In this document: positions 25,795-33,493 of the stretch, in pieces
How positions within the stretch are numbered: the first letter of the stretch is position 1
Layout: every line of letters starts with the position of its first letter
From: Acidimicrobiaceae bacterium
GTDB lineage: Bacteria; Actinomycetota; Acidimicrobiia; Acidimicrobiales; MedAcidi-G1
Direction of reading: 5' to 3'
Length of the DNA: 47,580 bases
Assembly (NCBI GenBank): GCA_002687745.1
Contig: NZBE01000019.1
Location: 2,986 to 50,565 of the forward strand
Program-made: the position numbers and the translations under genes
The notes under the pieces: generated by a model
Databases searched by the model: none
What the model was told of the DNA's origin: nothing
Seen by the model: only the letters and a program-made list of their open reading frames with translations

Positions 25795-26418
25795 ATGGAC
25801 AGGACGACGGGGGAGGACAACCCGGTTTCGTTGACCGGTTGGGCCGGTGTCGTCACCCTGCCGAACCTGATCAGCCTCGTTCGGCTCGCCTGCATTCCGT
25901 GGTTCGTGTGGATTCTCCTGGGCGCCGGAAACCGGACGGACGCAGCGCTTCTCCTCGGCGCCCTCGGAGCCACCGACTGGGTCGACGGTTGGATTGCACG
26001 ACGGTTCGGGATGATTTCTGACGTGGGCAAGGTGCTCGATCCCACGGCGGACAGGCTCCTGCTGCTCGTGGCGCTGGTAGCCATGATCCTCGACGGATCT
26101 GTGCCCACGTGGTTCGCTGTGGCGGTGCTCGCAAGAGAGTTCCTGGTCGGGCTGGCAGCGGTCATCCTGGCCCTGCTGGGAGCCGCCCGCATAGAGGTGA
26201 CCTGGTGGGGCAAGACCGGAACCTTTGCCCTGCTGTTCGCCGTACCCTTCTTCCTGGCCGGGGAATCGACTGCGTTCGCGAACGAGTGGTTTGCCGTGGG
26301 AGCCTGGATCTTCGGACTTCCGGGGCTGGTGGTCGCGTGGTGGGCCGCCTACGGCTATGTGCCCCGCGCCGCTGAGGCGCTCAGGGGCGGCCGGGCAGCT
26401 CGCAGGCCAACCTCCTGA
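25795..26418 (+). CDS. pgsA: CDP-alcohol phosphatidyltransferase (PgsA-like)
   Basis: A 207-residue membrane enzyme with the full CDP-alcohol phosphatidyltransferase motif, DWVDGWIARRFG then D82-P-T-A-D86 (ligand Asp61, Asp64, Asp82, Asp86), and about six spans. Enzymes of this type join CDP-diacylglycerol to glycerol-3-phosphate or inositol phosphate; the similarity to PgsA suggests phosphatidylglycerol phosphate synthesis, but the acceptor cannot be fixed from sequence. ATG 25795 is chosen because of the TAGGCT box 7 nt upstream. It is followed by gcvH after 47 nt with its own promoter. Confidence 0.88.
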   Translation: MDRTTGEDNPVSLTGWAGVVTLPNLISLVRLACIPWFVWILLGAGNRTDAALLLGALGATDWVDGWIARRFGMISDVGKVLDPTADRLLLLVALVAMILDGSVPTWFAVAVLAREFLVGLAAVILALLGAARIEVTWWGKTGTFALLFAVPFFLAGESTAFANEWFAVGAWIFGLPGLVVAWWAAYGYVPRAAEALRGGRAARRPTS

Positions 26419-26452
26419 GAGCATCCTGACCCCCGGCGTGGCGGCGATCAGG

Positions 26453-26458
26453 TATGTT
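26453..26458 (+). promoter_or_regulatory. -10 box, leaderless gcvH mRNA
   Basis: TATGTT ends 7 nt before the ATG at 26466. The 47-bp gap after pgsA is too short for a glycine riboswitch. Confidence 0.5.
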
Positions 26459-26465
26459 CAGCGCC

Positions 26466-26849
26466 ATGAACGTTCCATCAGATGTTCGCTATTCGCAAGA
26501 CCACGAATGGATTCGGGTCGAGGAGGGAAACCGGCTGAGGGTCGGCATTACCGACTACGCCCAGGATGCCCTCGGCGATGTTGTCTTCGTTGAATTGCCG
26601 GCTGTGGGCACGAGCGTCGAGGTGGGAGGGGTCTTTGGCGAGGTGGAGTCAACCAAGTCGGTCTCGGAACTCTTCGCTCCCGTCGCAGGAGTGATCCTCG
26701 AGGTCAACCACGACCTCGAGGCGACACCAGAGCGGGTCAACGAGGACCCCTACGGCGACGGATGGGTATGCGTCATCGAGCCGACAGACCCTGAAGCCGC
26801 CGATTCCCTGATGGATGCCGACGCCTACTCGGCCCTCCTTGAGGCCTGA
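26466..26849 (+). CDS. gcvH: Glycine cleavage system H protein
   Basis: A 127-residue lipoyl carrier. The N-terminal RYSQDHEWIRVEEGNRLRVG and the lipoylation hairpin FGEVESTKSVSELFAP, with Lys64 as the attachment site, are standard. It shuttles the aminomethyl group between P protein (gcvP, 37.9 kb), T protein (gcvT, 30.4 kb) and the lipoamide dehydrogenase, which is not in this window. Its position directly before garA repeats the mycobacterial gcvB-Rv1826-garA region. The leaderless promoter lies just behind pgsA. Confidence 0.96.
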   Translation: MNVPSDVRYSQDHEWIRVEEGNRLRVGITDYAQDALGDVVFVELPAVGTSVEVGGVFGEVESTKSVSELFAPVAGVILEVNHDLEATPERVNEDPYGDGWVCVIEPTDPEAADSLMDADAYSALLEA

Positions 26850-26852
26850 TAG

Positions 26853-27323
26853 ATGACATCCGGTGGTTCTGCCTGCCCGGACTGCGGGCTCGGCGACACA
26901 GCGGGAGCCAACTTCTGTCCCTCGTGTGGCTCCCAGCTGTTCTCGGGAGATGACGAGGCCACCGATTCCTTTGAGGCGGTACCCGTCTCTCCGCACGAAG
27001 ACGACCGCGCACAGTTTCCACCCGGCTGCGGCCTCTTCGTGGTCGATTCGGGTCCCAAGGCCGGATCCAGGTACGGCCTCGAGTCCGATCTGACAACGGT
27101 CGGGAGGCACAGGTCCGCAGACATCCTGCTCGACGACGTGACCGTCTCAAGGCGCCACGTAGAGGTCGATCGAACCGGAGACCGGTACATGGTCCGCGAC
27201 GTTGGTTCGCTCAACGGCACCTACCTCAACCGCGATCGGATCGAATCGGCTGAACTCAACGACGGTGACGAGCTTCAGATCGGACGCTTCAAGTTGGTGT
27301 TCTTCCACGGAACCGCCACCTGA
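26853..27323 (+). CDS. garA: FHA-domain protein GarA with N-terminal zinc ribbon
   Basis: A 156-residue protein. An N-terminal zinc ribbon (CPDC, Cys8 and Cys11; CPSC, Cys22 and Cys25) precedes a linker, EATDSFEAV at residues 35-43, and an FHA domain (TVGRHRSADILLDDVTVSRRHVEV, then SLNGTYLNRDRIE). In mycobacteria GarA (OdhI in corynebacteria) is phosphorylated near its N-terminus by Ser/Thr kinases and controls 2-oxoglutarate metabolism by binding oxoglutarate dehydrogenase and glutamate enzymes. The canonical ETTS site is not present; Thr37 in EATDS is the likely equivalent. The zinc ribbon is an addition relative to mycobacterial GarA. It lies 3 nt after gcvH and before ftsR. Confidence 0.82.
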   Translation: MTSGGSACPDCGLGDTAGANFCPSCGSQLFSGDDEATDSFEAVPVSPHEDDRAQFPPGCGLFVVDSGPKAGSRYGLESDLTTVGRHRSADILLDDVTVSRRHVEVDRTGDRYMVRDVGSLNGTYLNRDRIESAELNDGDELQIGRFKLVFFHGTAT

Positions 27324-27337
27324 GGGTCACGCCCGTC

Positions 27338-28054
27338 ATGGCCGTTCAGAACTCCCCAGAGGAGTCCCGTATCGGAATCGGCGAGGTCCTCTCCCGTCTC
27401 GAGGCCGAGTTTCCGGATGTGACCGTTTCGAAACTCCGGTATCTGGAGTCCCAGGACCTGATCAGCCCCGAACGGTCGACATCTGGCTATCGCCGCTTCT
27501 CCGAGAACGATCTGAACCGGCTTGTGTGGATTCTCCGTCAGCAGAGCCAGAACTTCCTTCCACTGAAGGTGATCCGGGACCTTCTCGAGGAGTCAGGTGG
27601 AGACCCTGCACATGGATCGGCCGAGGTGGAGCCGTTTCGCGAGCAGGGCCCCGCCGCCATGTCAGAGTCTGTAAGCGTCTCCCTCGAGGAGCTGGCCATA
27701 GCGGCCGGGGTGTCTGTGGCGACTGTGCGGGAACTCGAGAAGTTGGGCCTTGTCGAGGGGAGTACCGCCGGCTCCACCACCGTCTACGACAGTGATGCAC
27801 TGCTCGTGGCCAGGCTGGCCAGAACGTGTGCGGACAACGGGCTCGACATGCGTCACCTGCGGATGCATCTGGTGGCCGCACAGCGTGAGGCCGGTGTGCT
27901 CGAGCAGATTCTGCTCCCGCGTCTCCGCAGCGGTGACCCTGAGGCGGTAGCGGCCGTCAGATCCCGTTTTGAGGCGCTGGTAGTGGCAGGCGGACAGATC
28001 CGCGACATCATGCGGAGGCGATCGATGGGTCGTCTCGGCCGCTTCACCCACTGA
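27338..28054 (+). CDS. ftsR: MerR-family regulator FtsR
   Basis: A 238-residue protein with two MerR-like helix-turn-helix regions: residues 10-70 (IGIGEVLSRLEAEFPDVTVSKLRYLESQDLI) and about residues 110-170 (VSLEELAIAAGVSVATVRELEKLGLV). This tandem layout and the position between garA and the DUF151 gene match FtsR of corynebacteria (mycobacterial Rv1828), which activates ftsZ. There are no cysteines placed for metal sensing. The start is ATG 27338. It is 4 nt upstream of the HPRT-like gene and probably co-transcribed with it. Confidence 0.85.
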   Translation: MAVQNSPEESRIGIGEVLSRLEAEFPDVTVSKLRYLESQDLISPERSTSGYRRFSENDLNRLVWILRQQSQNFLPLKVIRDLLEESGGDPAHGSAEVEPFREQGPAAMSESVSVSLEELAIAAGVSVATVRELEKLGLVEGSTAGSTTVYDSDALLVARLARTCADNGLDMRHLRMHLVAAQREAGVLEQILLPRLRSGDPEAVAAVRSRFEALVVAGGQIRDIMRRRSMGRLGRFTH

Positions 28055-28058
28055 ACCG

Positions 28059-28691
28059 ATGACCGAGCCCCGCCTCCTGTATGGATCAGATGAGATAGCG
28101 GTCAGGGTCGCCGAACTCGGCAAGGAGTTGAGCGGGAGGCTGAGAGATGGAGCGGTTGCGGTTGGTGTCCTCAAGGGGTGCCTGCCGTTCATGGCGGACC
28201 TGGTCCGTCGCATCGACCGACACCTCGAGATCGACTTCGTGGCGCTCAGCGCCTTTGCGCCCGACAGCGGTCGGATCCGCCTGATCCGTGACCTCGTCAG
28301 CGATGTGTCCGGCAGGCAGGTCCTGTTGATCGAAGGTGTGGTTGACACCGGGTTCCGCCTCGACTTCCTCAGGCGGCACATGCTCGACCACGGCCCGACC
28401 GAGGTTCTGGCCTGCACCCTGCTGGACCGCTCAGACCGTCGTATTCTGCCCACACGGGTCGACTATTCGGGATTCGTCACCGACGAGGGCTTTGTCGTCG
28501 GGTACGGCCTCGACCATCACGGCAGATACCGGAACCTGCCCAGCGTGGCAACAGTGGACCTGACACAACTCGAGTCCGAGTACGCAGAGGGTGGCACTGC
28601 AATGGCCGACACCATCATGGGCCTCGCCGGTCGCCATCCAATCGGAGCATCTTCGGACCCTCCGGAGGCGGAGAGTATGGTGCCCGGGTGA
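28059..28691 (+). CDS. HPRT-like phosphoribosyltransferase with altered PRPP loop
   Basis: A 210-residue protein of the hypoxanthine phosphoribosyltransferase family. It keeps the PPi loop VLKGCLPFMADLVRRI and the purine-binding region DYSGFVTDEGFVVGYGLDHHGRYRNLP. The PRPP-binding loop reads IEGVVDTGFRL: the usual second acidic residue of the ED pair is Gly93 and the Thr after the glycine is Arg100, while the catalytic Asp96 is kept. The mobile loop is also shortened (SAFAPDSGRIRLI). It may be a purine salvage enzyme with changed specificity or a degenerate paralogue. Its place inside the garA-ftsR-DUF151 block is unusual. Confidence 0.82.
   Translation: MTEPRLLYGSDEIAVRVAELGKELSGRLRDGAVAVGVLKGCLPFMADLVRRIDRHLEIDFVALSAFAPDSGRIRLIRDLVSDVSGRQVLLIEGVVDTGFRLDFLRRHMLDHGPTEVLACTLLDRSDRRILPTRVDYSGFVTDEGFVVGYGLDHHGRYRNLPSVATVDLTQLESEYAEGGTAMADTIMGLAGRHPIGASSDPPEAESMVPG
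28676..28681 (+). promoter_or_regulatory. -10 box in front of DUF151 leader
   Basis: TATGGT inside the last codons of the HPRT-like gene, ending 6 nt before GTG 28688, the start of a short ORF leading into the DUF151 gene. Confidence 0.35.
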
Positions 28692-28753
28692 CCAGCATGA
28701 GACCGCTCACCTCGCGCCTTCGAGCTGCTGATCAGGCTGTCCAGGTGCCCTGA
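28688..28753 (+). promoter_or_regulatory. Possible leaderless upstream ORF of DUF151 gene (21 codons)
   Basis: GTG 28688 overlaps the HPRT-like stop (GTGA) and opens a 21-codon frame (VTSMRPLTSRLRAADQAVQV plus one residue) that ends at TGA 28751-28753, overlapping the next ATG as TGATG. Confidence 0.4.
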
Positions 28754-29253
28754 TGATCGAAATGCGGATAGTCGGCATTCAGGAGGTTCTTCCCAGCAGC
28801 ACCCCTGTAGTGCTGCTCCGGGAGGCGGAAGGCGAGCGCCTCCTGCCGATCTTCATAGGCATGGCCGAGGCGACGGCCATTGGTCTTGTACTGGCGGGCC
28901 AGGAACCTCCCCGACCCATGACCCATGATCTGATCACCAACCTGCTTGATTCCTTCTCGGTTGAACTCAAGCTGGTTCATGTGACCGAACTCCGCGATCG
29001 AACGTTCTTCGCCGAACTCCACCTTCAGGGATCCGAGGGCGACCAGGTGCTCTCATGTCGCCCATCCGATGCTATTGCCATCGCCATTCGGACCGAGACG
29101 CCGATCTATGCATCCTCTGAAGTCCTCGATGAAGCCGGGTACATGGCGCCTCTCGACGAGAGCGGCCAGGCGGTGCCTGCCGCAGAGGCGCAGGTCGAAG
29201 AGTTCAGGGAGTTTCTCGACTCGGTCAACCCAGAGGACTTCGCCGGCGGATAG
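28753..29253 (+). CDS. DUF151 bifunctional nuclease family protein
   Basis: A 166-residue protein. The DUF151 core is clear: IMEMRI-like N-terminus (IEMRIVGIQEV), PVVLLREAEGERLLPIFIGMAEATAI, RPMTHDLITNLLDSF and the CRPSDAIAIAIRTETPIYA motif. A plant homologue was reported to have RNase and DNase activity; the bacterial role is unresolved. A UVR-like or acidic tail follows (EFREFLDSVNPEDF). Synteny with mycobacterial Rv1829 supports the assignment. The ATG at 28753 overlaps the stop of a short leader ORF. Confidence 0.9.
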   Translation: MIEMRIVGIQEVLPSSTPVVLLREAEGERLLPIFIGMAEATAIGLVLAGQEPPRPMTHDLITNLLDSFSVELKLVHVTELRDRTFFAELHLQGSEGDQVLSCRPSDAIAIAIRTETPIYASSEVLDEAGYMAPLDESGQAVPAAEAQVEEFREFLDSVNPEDFAGG

Positions 29254-29352
29254 ACAGCTTGTGCTCTGGAAAGCAGCAGGTCAGCGGAGTGTTTCGCCTC
29301 ATCGGGCCTGTTGGTCCTGCGCATGGCCTGTTCCGCGGCGCAGACACGATGG

Positions 29353-29381
29353 TTGACCCCGGTCAGGGTGGGGCCTATTCT
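29353..29381 (+). promoter_or_regulatory. Sigma-70-type promoter of the second merR gene
   Basis: TTGACC (29353-29358), a 17-nt spacer and TATTCT (29376-29381), the clearest full promoter in the window. It predicts an mRNA start near 29388 and a leader of about 95 nt with a ribosome binding site, unlike the leaderless genes around it. Confidence 0.7.
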
Positions 29382-29481
29382 GAATCGAAGTCACAGGGGT
29401 GTAGTTCCGTTGATGTGTTCCTCCGGGGTCTGCACAGGGTTGTACTCCTGGGGCCAGAGCACGAGCAGAGAGGGGTCGCAC

Positions 29482-29961
29482 GTGGCCACAGACAGCCCAG
29501 TTGACGGGTACAACTCCAAGCGGACCGCCGAGATTGTCGGCATCACCTACAGGCAGTTGGACTACTGGACACGCACCGACCTGGTCAGGCCGGCACTCGT
29601 CGTGGCGACCGGAAGCGGCAGCAGGCGGCGCTACGACTACCGGAACCTCCTCGAGTTGAGGGCGGTCAAGACCCTTCTGGATGCCGGCATCCGACTGGAA
29701 CTCGTGCGAGAGGTCTTCAGTTACCTGAGCGACCATCTCGACGAGGACGTGACCCAGGTGAACCTGGTCATCAGTGGTGCCCGCTCCGTTGCCGTACGCA
29801 GCGGCGACGAGATCGTCGACCTCCTGCGACAGGGTCAGGGGGTTCTCAACATCCTCCCGCTGGCCGGCGTAAAGGAAGATCTCGACTCCAAGATCGTCGA
29901 GTTGCGCCCTGATGGTCATGCAGCAGACCCGGAGACCGGCCCGGCAGCGGCCGAGGGCTAG
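29482..29961 (+). CDS. MerR-family regulator, Rv1830-like
   Basis: A 159-residue protein with one N-terminal MerR helix-turn-helix (YNSKRTAEIVGITYRQLDYW, then GSRRRYDYRNLLELRAVKTLLDAGI) and a helical C-terminal part. The position after the DUF151 gene and the sequence match mycobacterial Rv1830, a conserved regulator whose targets are not settled. The frame is open further upstream, but GTG 29482 has AGAGGGG at 7 nt and gives the conserved N-terminus. It is transcribed from the TTGACC/TATTCT promoter, followed by a small gene that begins directly at its stop codon. Confidence 0.85.
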   Translation: MATDSPVDGYNSKRTAEIVGITYRQLDYWTRTDLVRPALVVATGSGSRRRYDYRNLLELRAVKTLLDAGIRLELVREVFSYLSDHLDEDVTQVNLVISGARSVAVRSGDEIVDLLRQGQGVLNILPLAGVKEDLDSKIVELRPDGHAADPETGPAAAEG

Positions 29962-30342
29962 TTGTCTGTCTTCCAGCAGGGCCTGGAACCGGGGAAAGGC
30001 CGCCTTTACCGACTCTCCAGCGCGGACGAACCAGTTGATTTCGCCCACGACTCCGAGAGACGGATAGCCGAACTGTTCGACTTCTACGGAATCGCCTGGG
30101 AGTACGAACCCACGACCTTCGTTCTCGACACTGCACCAGATGGGAGCCTCGTCTCGGCGTTCACCCCCGACTTCTACCTGCCGGACCACGACCTCTTCGT
30201 CGAGGTGACGACCTTGCGCCAGACGCTCGTGACGCGCAAGAACAAGAAGGTCCGGAGGCTGCGGGAACTCCATCCGGGTATTCAGGTTCGGGTGCTCTAC
30301 AGGAGCGACCTTGAGCGAATGTTCGCCAAGCACGCAGCCTGA
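29962..30342 (+). CDS. Small PD-(D/E)XK nuclease-like protein
   Basis: A 126-residue protein beginning with TTG directly after the merR stop; GAGGG lies 4-5 nt upstream. The core SERRIAELFDFYGIAWEYEP, then FTPDFYLPDHDLFVEVTTLR and NKKVRRLRELHP, has the shape of a PD-(D/E)XK nuclease (Asp of PDFYLP, Glu of FVEVT). The final Lys of ExK is replaced by Thr, with downstream Lys residues that could substitute. Similar small proteins are widespread but uncharacterised. It may be a nucleic-acid enzyme or a regulator co-expressed with the MerR protein. Confidence 0.65.
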   Translation: MSVFQQGLEPGKGRLYRLSSADEPVDFAHDSERRIAELFDFYGIAWEYEPTTFVLDTAPDGSLVSAFTPDFYLPDHDLFVEVTTLRQTLVTRKNKKVRRLRELHPGIQVRVLYRSDLERMFAKHAA

Positions 30343-30367
30343 CCCCTGTATCAGCTGCGGGTATCGT
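30339..30367 (+). promoter_or_regulatory. Promoter of gcvT, leaderless
   Basis: CTGACC (30339-30344), a 17-nt spacer and TATCGT (30362-30367), ending 7 nt before the gcvT ATG. There is no room for a glycine riboswitch. Confidence 0.55.
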
Positions 30368-30374
30368 CCCAACC

Positions 30375-31433
30375 ATGACCGGTCAGGCAGACCTCTCGCT
30401 GTCACCGCTTGATCAGGTCCACAGGGATGCCCAGGCCCGGATGGTCCCTTTCGGTGGTTGGGAGATGCCGCTCAGCTACCCGGACGGCACGATTTCAGAG
30501 CACATGGCCTGTCGGCGGGGAGCCGCCATCTTCGACGTAAGCCACCTCGGAACCCTTGAACTGGGAGGCGCAGCGGCGTTCGACCAGCTCCAGACCGCCC
30601 TCTCAAACGACCTTCGTCGAATCTCACCGGGACGCGCCCAGTACACACATCTGCTCGACGAGGTAGATGGTTCTGTCCTCGACGACATCATCGTGTGGTG
30701 GCTTGCCGACGACAGCTTCATGGTCCTCCCCAATGCTGCCAACAACGCCGACGTGCTCGACGCCCTGCCCGGTTGTGTCGACGTGGCCAGTGATCGGGCC
30801 CTTCTGGCGCTGCAGGGTCCCCGTGCAAGCGCACTTCTCGAGGAGGTGGCGCCCGATGCCGCCCGGGTTGGACGCTTCAGGGTTTCAACCTTCGACTGGC
30901 GGGGCTCGCCGGGGCTGGTCGCCGGCACCGGCTACACCGGGGAGAGGGGCTTCGAACTGGCAGTGCCGAAGGCTGTGGCAGCATCTCTGTGGCATGCGCT
31001 GGTTGCTGTGGGAGCTGACCCTGCTGGTCTCGGAGCGCGTGACACCCTGAGACTCGAAGCAGGCCTTCCCCTGCACGGCCATGAGTTGGGCCCCGGGGTT
31101 ACACCACTGCATGCTGGCCTCGGATGGGTTGTCGGCTGGGACAAGGAGGCATTCAGGGGGAAGAGTGCCATCGATGCGCTGCGTGACCGGGGAACAGACC
31201 GACTCCTGCGGGGCCTGTCGACGCCGGGCAGACGCCCTCCCAGGGAAGGTCAGGCGATACTCCACGAAGGAGAGGAGGTGGCCGTCGTTACGAGCGGCAA
31301 CTTCTCTCCGTGTCTGGGGTATGGCATTGCAATGGGGTTTCTCCCCGTCGGCCTCGACGTGGGCACGACCGTGGCACTTGACCAGCGCGGCACAGAGGTG
31401 CCGGCAACGGTCACGGACCTGCCGTTCGTCTGA
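30375..31433 (+). CDS. gcvT: Glycine cleavage system T protein (aminomethyltransferase)
   Basis: A 352-residue folate-dependent aminomethyltransferase. Landmarks are MVPFGGWEMPLSYPDG, the folate-site region GTGYTGERGFEL, ARDTLRLEAGLPLHGHEL and the C-terminal barrel with VTSGNFSPCLGYGIAMGFLP. It moves the methylene group from the H-protein arm to tetrahydrofolate and releases ammonia. It is co-directional with gcvH but about 3.5 kb away, and gcvP lies on the other strand 6 kb further on, so the system is split into three units. The promoter is leaderless. Confidence 0.95.
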   Translation: MTGQADLSLSPLDQVHRDAQARMVPFGGWEMPLSYPDGTISEHMACRRGAAIFDVSHLGTLELGGAAAFDQLQTALSNDLRRISPGRAQYTHLLDEVDGSVLDDIIVWWLADDSFMVLPNAANNADVLDALPGCVDVASDRALLALQGPRASALLEEVAPDAARVGRFRVSTFDWRGSPGLVAGTGYTGERGFELAVPKAVAASLWHALVAVGADPAGLGARDTLRLEAGLPLHGHELGPGVTPLHAGLGWVVGWDKEAFRGKSAIDALRDRGTDRLLRGLSTPGRRPPREGQAILHEGEEVAVVTSGNFSPCLGYGIAMGFLPVGLDVGTTVALDQRGTEVPATVTDLPFV

Positions 31434-31465
31434 CTGGAGCAGTCCGGATGATCCAGACCTGTAGC

Positions 31466-32230
31466 TCAGTCGCGCAGGTCGGGCTGGTCCCTCATGATCT
31501 GGTCGAACATGGGCTGTGGGCTGAACCAGCCTGAGTATGGGTGGTTCAGGTAGGCAGCGGTCTCGGTTGCGACATCCGCGTCGATCAGAACCGGGCTGCC
31601 CGCTGCCTCAGCCAGAAGTTGGGCCTGACAGGACCGCTCCATTGAAACGAACAACCAGAGTGCCTCCTCTACACAGCGCCCGACCGTCAACAGCCCGTGG
31701 TTCCTCAGGATGGCTGCACCGTTGCCTCCCAGGGCGTGTGCAATCCGCTTTCCCTCCTCAGGATCGTTGACGACCCCCGTGTAGTCGTCGAACAGGACAT
31801 GGTTGTCAAAGAAGATGCAGGAGTCCTGGGTAAGAGGATCCAGCAGCCTTCCAAGAGAGGACCATGCCTTCCCGAATACTGAGTGGGAATGCGCTGCAGC
31901 CACGATCTCAGGACGAGCCATGTGCAACGCCGAGTGGATCGCAAAGGCAGCCTGATTCACGGAGTAGGAACCCTCGACCACGTTTCCGGAGTGGTCGACG
32001 AGCAACAGGTCGGAGACACTGATCTGGCCGAAGGCCATGCCGAACGGGTTCACCCAGAAGCACTCCGTGTGCTCAGGGTCCCGGGCGGTTATGTGCCCGG
32101 CCACGCCTTCGCTGAAACCGAATCGGCCGAAGAGCCGAAAGGCGGCTGCCAGGTGTTCCTTGCGGTGCCGGCGCTCGTCATCGGGGTCTGAGCGTGTCAC
32201 GGGTACGTAGTACGGCTCCAGATCGGTCAT
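31466..32230 (-). CDS. Class II aldolase/adducin family protein
   Basis: A 254-residue protein of the FucA/adducin fold. The N-terminal FRLFGRFGFSEGVAGHITARDPEH and the zinc-binding His residues in AAAHSHSVFGKAWSS and ILRNHGLLTVGR are visible. Members act as sugar-phosphate aldolases or epimerases; this branch (WVNPFGMAFGQISVSDLLLVD) is common in actinobacteria and proteobacteria with unknown substrate. A GGAG ribosome binding site precedes the ATG at 32230. It lies downstream of aroC on the same strand, with a 75-bp gap containing a TACCGT box, and converges on gcvT. Confidence 0.85.
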   Translation of the reverse strand: MTDLEPYYVPVTRSDPDDERRHRKEHLAAAFRLFGRFGFSEGVAGHITARDPEHTECFWVNPFGMAFGQISVSDLLLVDHSGNVVEGSYSVNQAAFAIHSALHMARPEIVAAAHSHSVFGKAWSSLGRLLDPLTQDSCIFFDNHVLFDDYTGVVNDPEEGKRIAHALGGNGAAILRNHGLLTVGRCVEEALWLFVSMERSCQAQLLAEAAGSPVLIDADVATETAAYLNHPYSGWFSPQPMFDQIMRDQPDLRD

Positions 32231-32305
32231 CGTCTACTCCAGGCCGGGCAGGTGGATGGGGACGGGGTGACGGTATTGGGTGCTGCCTCGGTTCCACAAG
32301 GCGGG

Positions 32306-33394
32306 TCAGGCGGGCAGAACGTCGATGGCCCTGTATCGCAGCCAGTGGTCAGCGAGGGTGAGCAGTGCCATGGACTCAACGAGGGGAACAGCCCGCGGAA
32401 GGACACAGGGGTCGTGTCTTCCCCTGGCCTCGAGGGTTGCCCGCCTGTTGGAGGTGTCGACGGTCTCCTGGGGCGACGCGATCGTGGCGGTGGGCTTGAA
32501 CGCCACCCGGAAGAGGAGGTCTGCGCCGTTTGAGATGCCTCCCTGGACTCCGCCGGACCGGTTGGAGGTGGTGACCGGGCCGAGTTCCCCGGGGGTGAAC
32601 GGATCGTTGTGTTCGAGGCCTGTCATGGTGACAGCCTCAAAGCCGCTACCGATGTCAAAACCCTTCGATGCCGGAAGCGAAAGCATCCCCTTTGCCAGAT
32701 CCGCCTCGAGCCTGTCGAAGACCGGGTCGCCCAGCCCGGGCGGCACATTGCGTGCAACACATGTGACGATGCCACCGAGGGAGTTCCCGTCGCGACGGGC
32801 AGCATCGATTGCAAAGGTCATGGCGGCGGCGGCATCGGGGTCTGGGCACCGTGTCTGATCTGCCTCCACCTCGGCGAGGGTCACGCTGTCGGAGTCGACA
32901 TCGGAGAAGACGGTGTGTACCTGGCTGACCCATGCCAATACCTCGATGCCGGCAGCCTGCTGCAACAGCTGGCGGGCAACGGCCCCCGCGGCCACCCTCC
33001 CTATGGTCTCCCGGGCGCTTGCGCGGCCACCTCCCCGCCAGTCACGAACCCCGAACCTGGCCTCGTACGTGTAGTCGGCGTGTGAAGGTCGGTAGACATC
33101 ACGCAGGTGCTCGTAGGCGCCCGGCCGGGCATCGGAGTTGCGCACCAGGACGGCGATAGGAGAGCCGGTGGTCACCCCTTCGAATACGCCTGAGAGGATC
33201 TCGGCGTGATCAGGTTCGGAGCGCTGGGTGGTGATGCTGCTCTGGCCGGGGCGGCGCCTGTCGAGGTCGGTCTGGAGGTGCTGGTCGGTGAGGGGTAGAC
33301 GGGGTGGGCAGCCGTCGACGACCACTCCAATGCCCTCACCATGGCTCTCACCCCAGGTGGAGACTCGAAACAGCGATCCAAAGGTGCTTCCCAC
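32306..33394 (-). CDS. aroC: Chorismate synthase
   Basis: A 362-residue enzyme with chorismate synthase signatures: [21 protein letters not shown] at the start, [29 protein letters not shown] in the flavin/substrate site, and [19 protein letters not shown] near the end. It converts EPSP to chorismate using reduced FMN, the last shared step of aromatic amino-acid synthesis. Two starts are close: ATG 33400 (MTVGSTFGS) and GTG 33394 (MGSTFGS). The -10 box TATGCT ends only 2 nt before the ATG but 8 nt before the GTG, so I favour the GTG with a leaderless mRNA. Confidence 0.95.
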   Translation of the reverse strand: MGSTFGSLFRVSTWGESHGEGIGVVVDGCPPRLPLTDQHLQTDLDRRRPGQSSITTQRSEPDHAEILSGVFEGVTTGSPIAVLVRNSDARPGAYEHLRDVYRPSHADYTYEARFGVRDWRGGGRASARETIGRVAAGAVARQLLQQAAGIEVLAWVSQVHTVFSDVDSDSVTLAEVEADQTRCPDPDAAAAMTFAIDAARRDGNSLGGIVTCVARNVPPGLGDPVFDRLEADLAKGMLSLPASKGFDIGSGFEAVTMTGLEHNDPFTPGELGPVTTSNRSGGVQGGISNGADLLFRVAFKPTATIASPQETVDTSNRRATLEARGRHDPCVLPRAVPLVESMALLTLADHWLRYRAIDVLPA

Positions 33395-33402
33395 GGTCAT
33401 CG

Positions 33403-33408
33403 AGCATA
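33403..33408 (-). promoter_or_regulatory. -10 box, leaderless aroC mRNA
   Basis: TATGCT on the minus strand, 8 nt before GTG 33394. It opposes the acyl-CoA synthetase promoter about 75 bp away. Confidence 0.45.
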
Positions 33409-33479
33409 GGGGCGGCACTACGCCCGGTCCGAGACCTTTCCGGAGTGGTCCGGTTGCTGGATGGAATGCACCCTGGGGG

Positions 33480-33485
33480 TAGCCT
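33480..33485 (+). promoter_or_regulatory. -10 box, leaderless acyl-CoA synthetase mRNA
   Basis: TAGCCT ends 8 nt before the ATG at 33494. Confidence 0.5.
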
Positions 33486-33493
33486 CGCTGACC

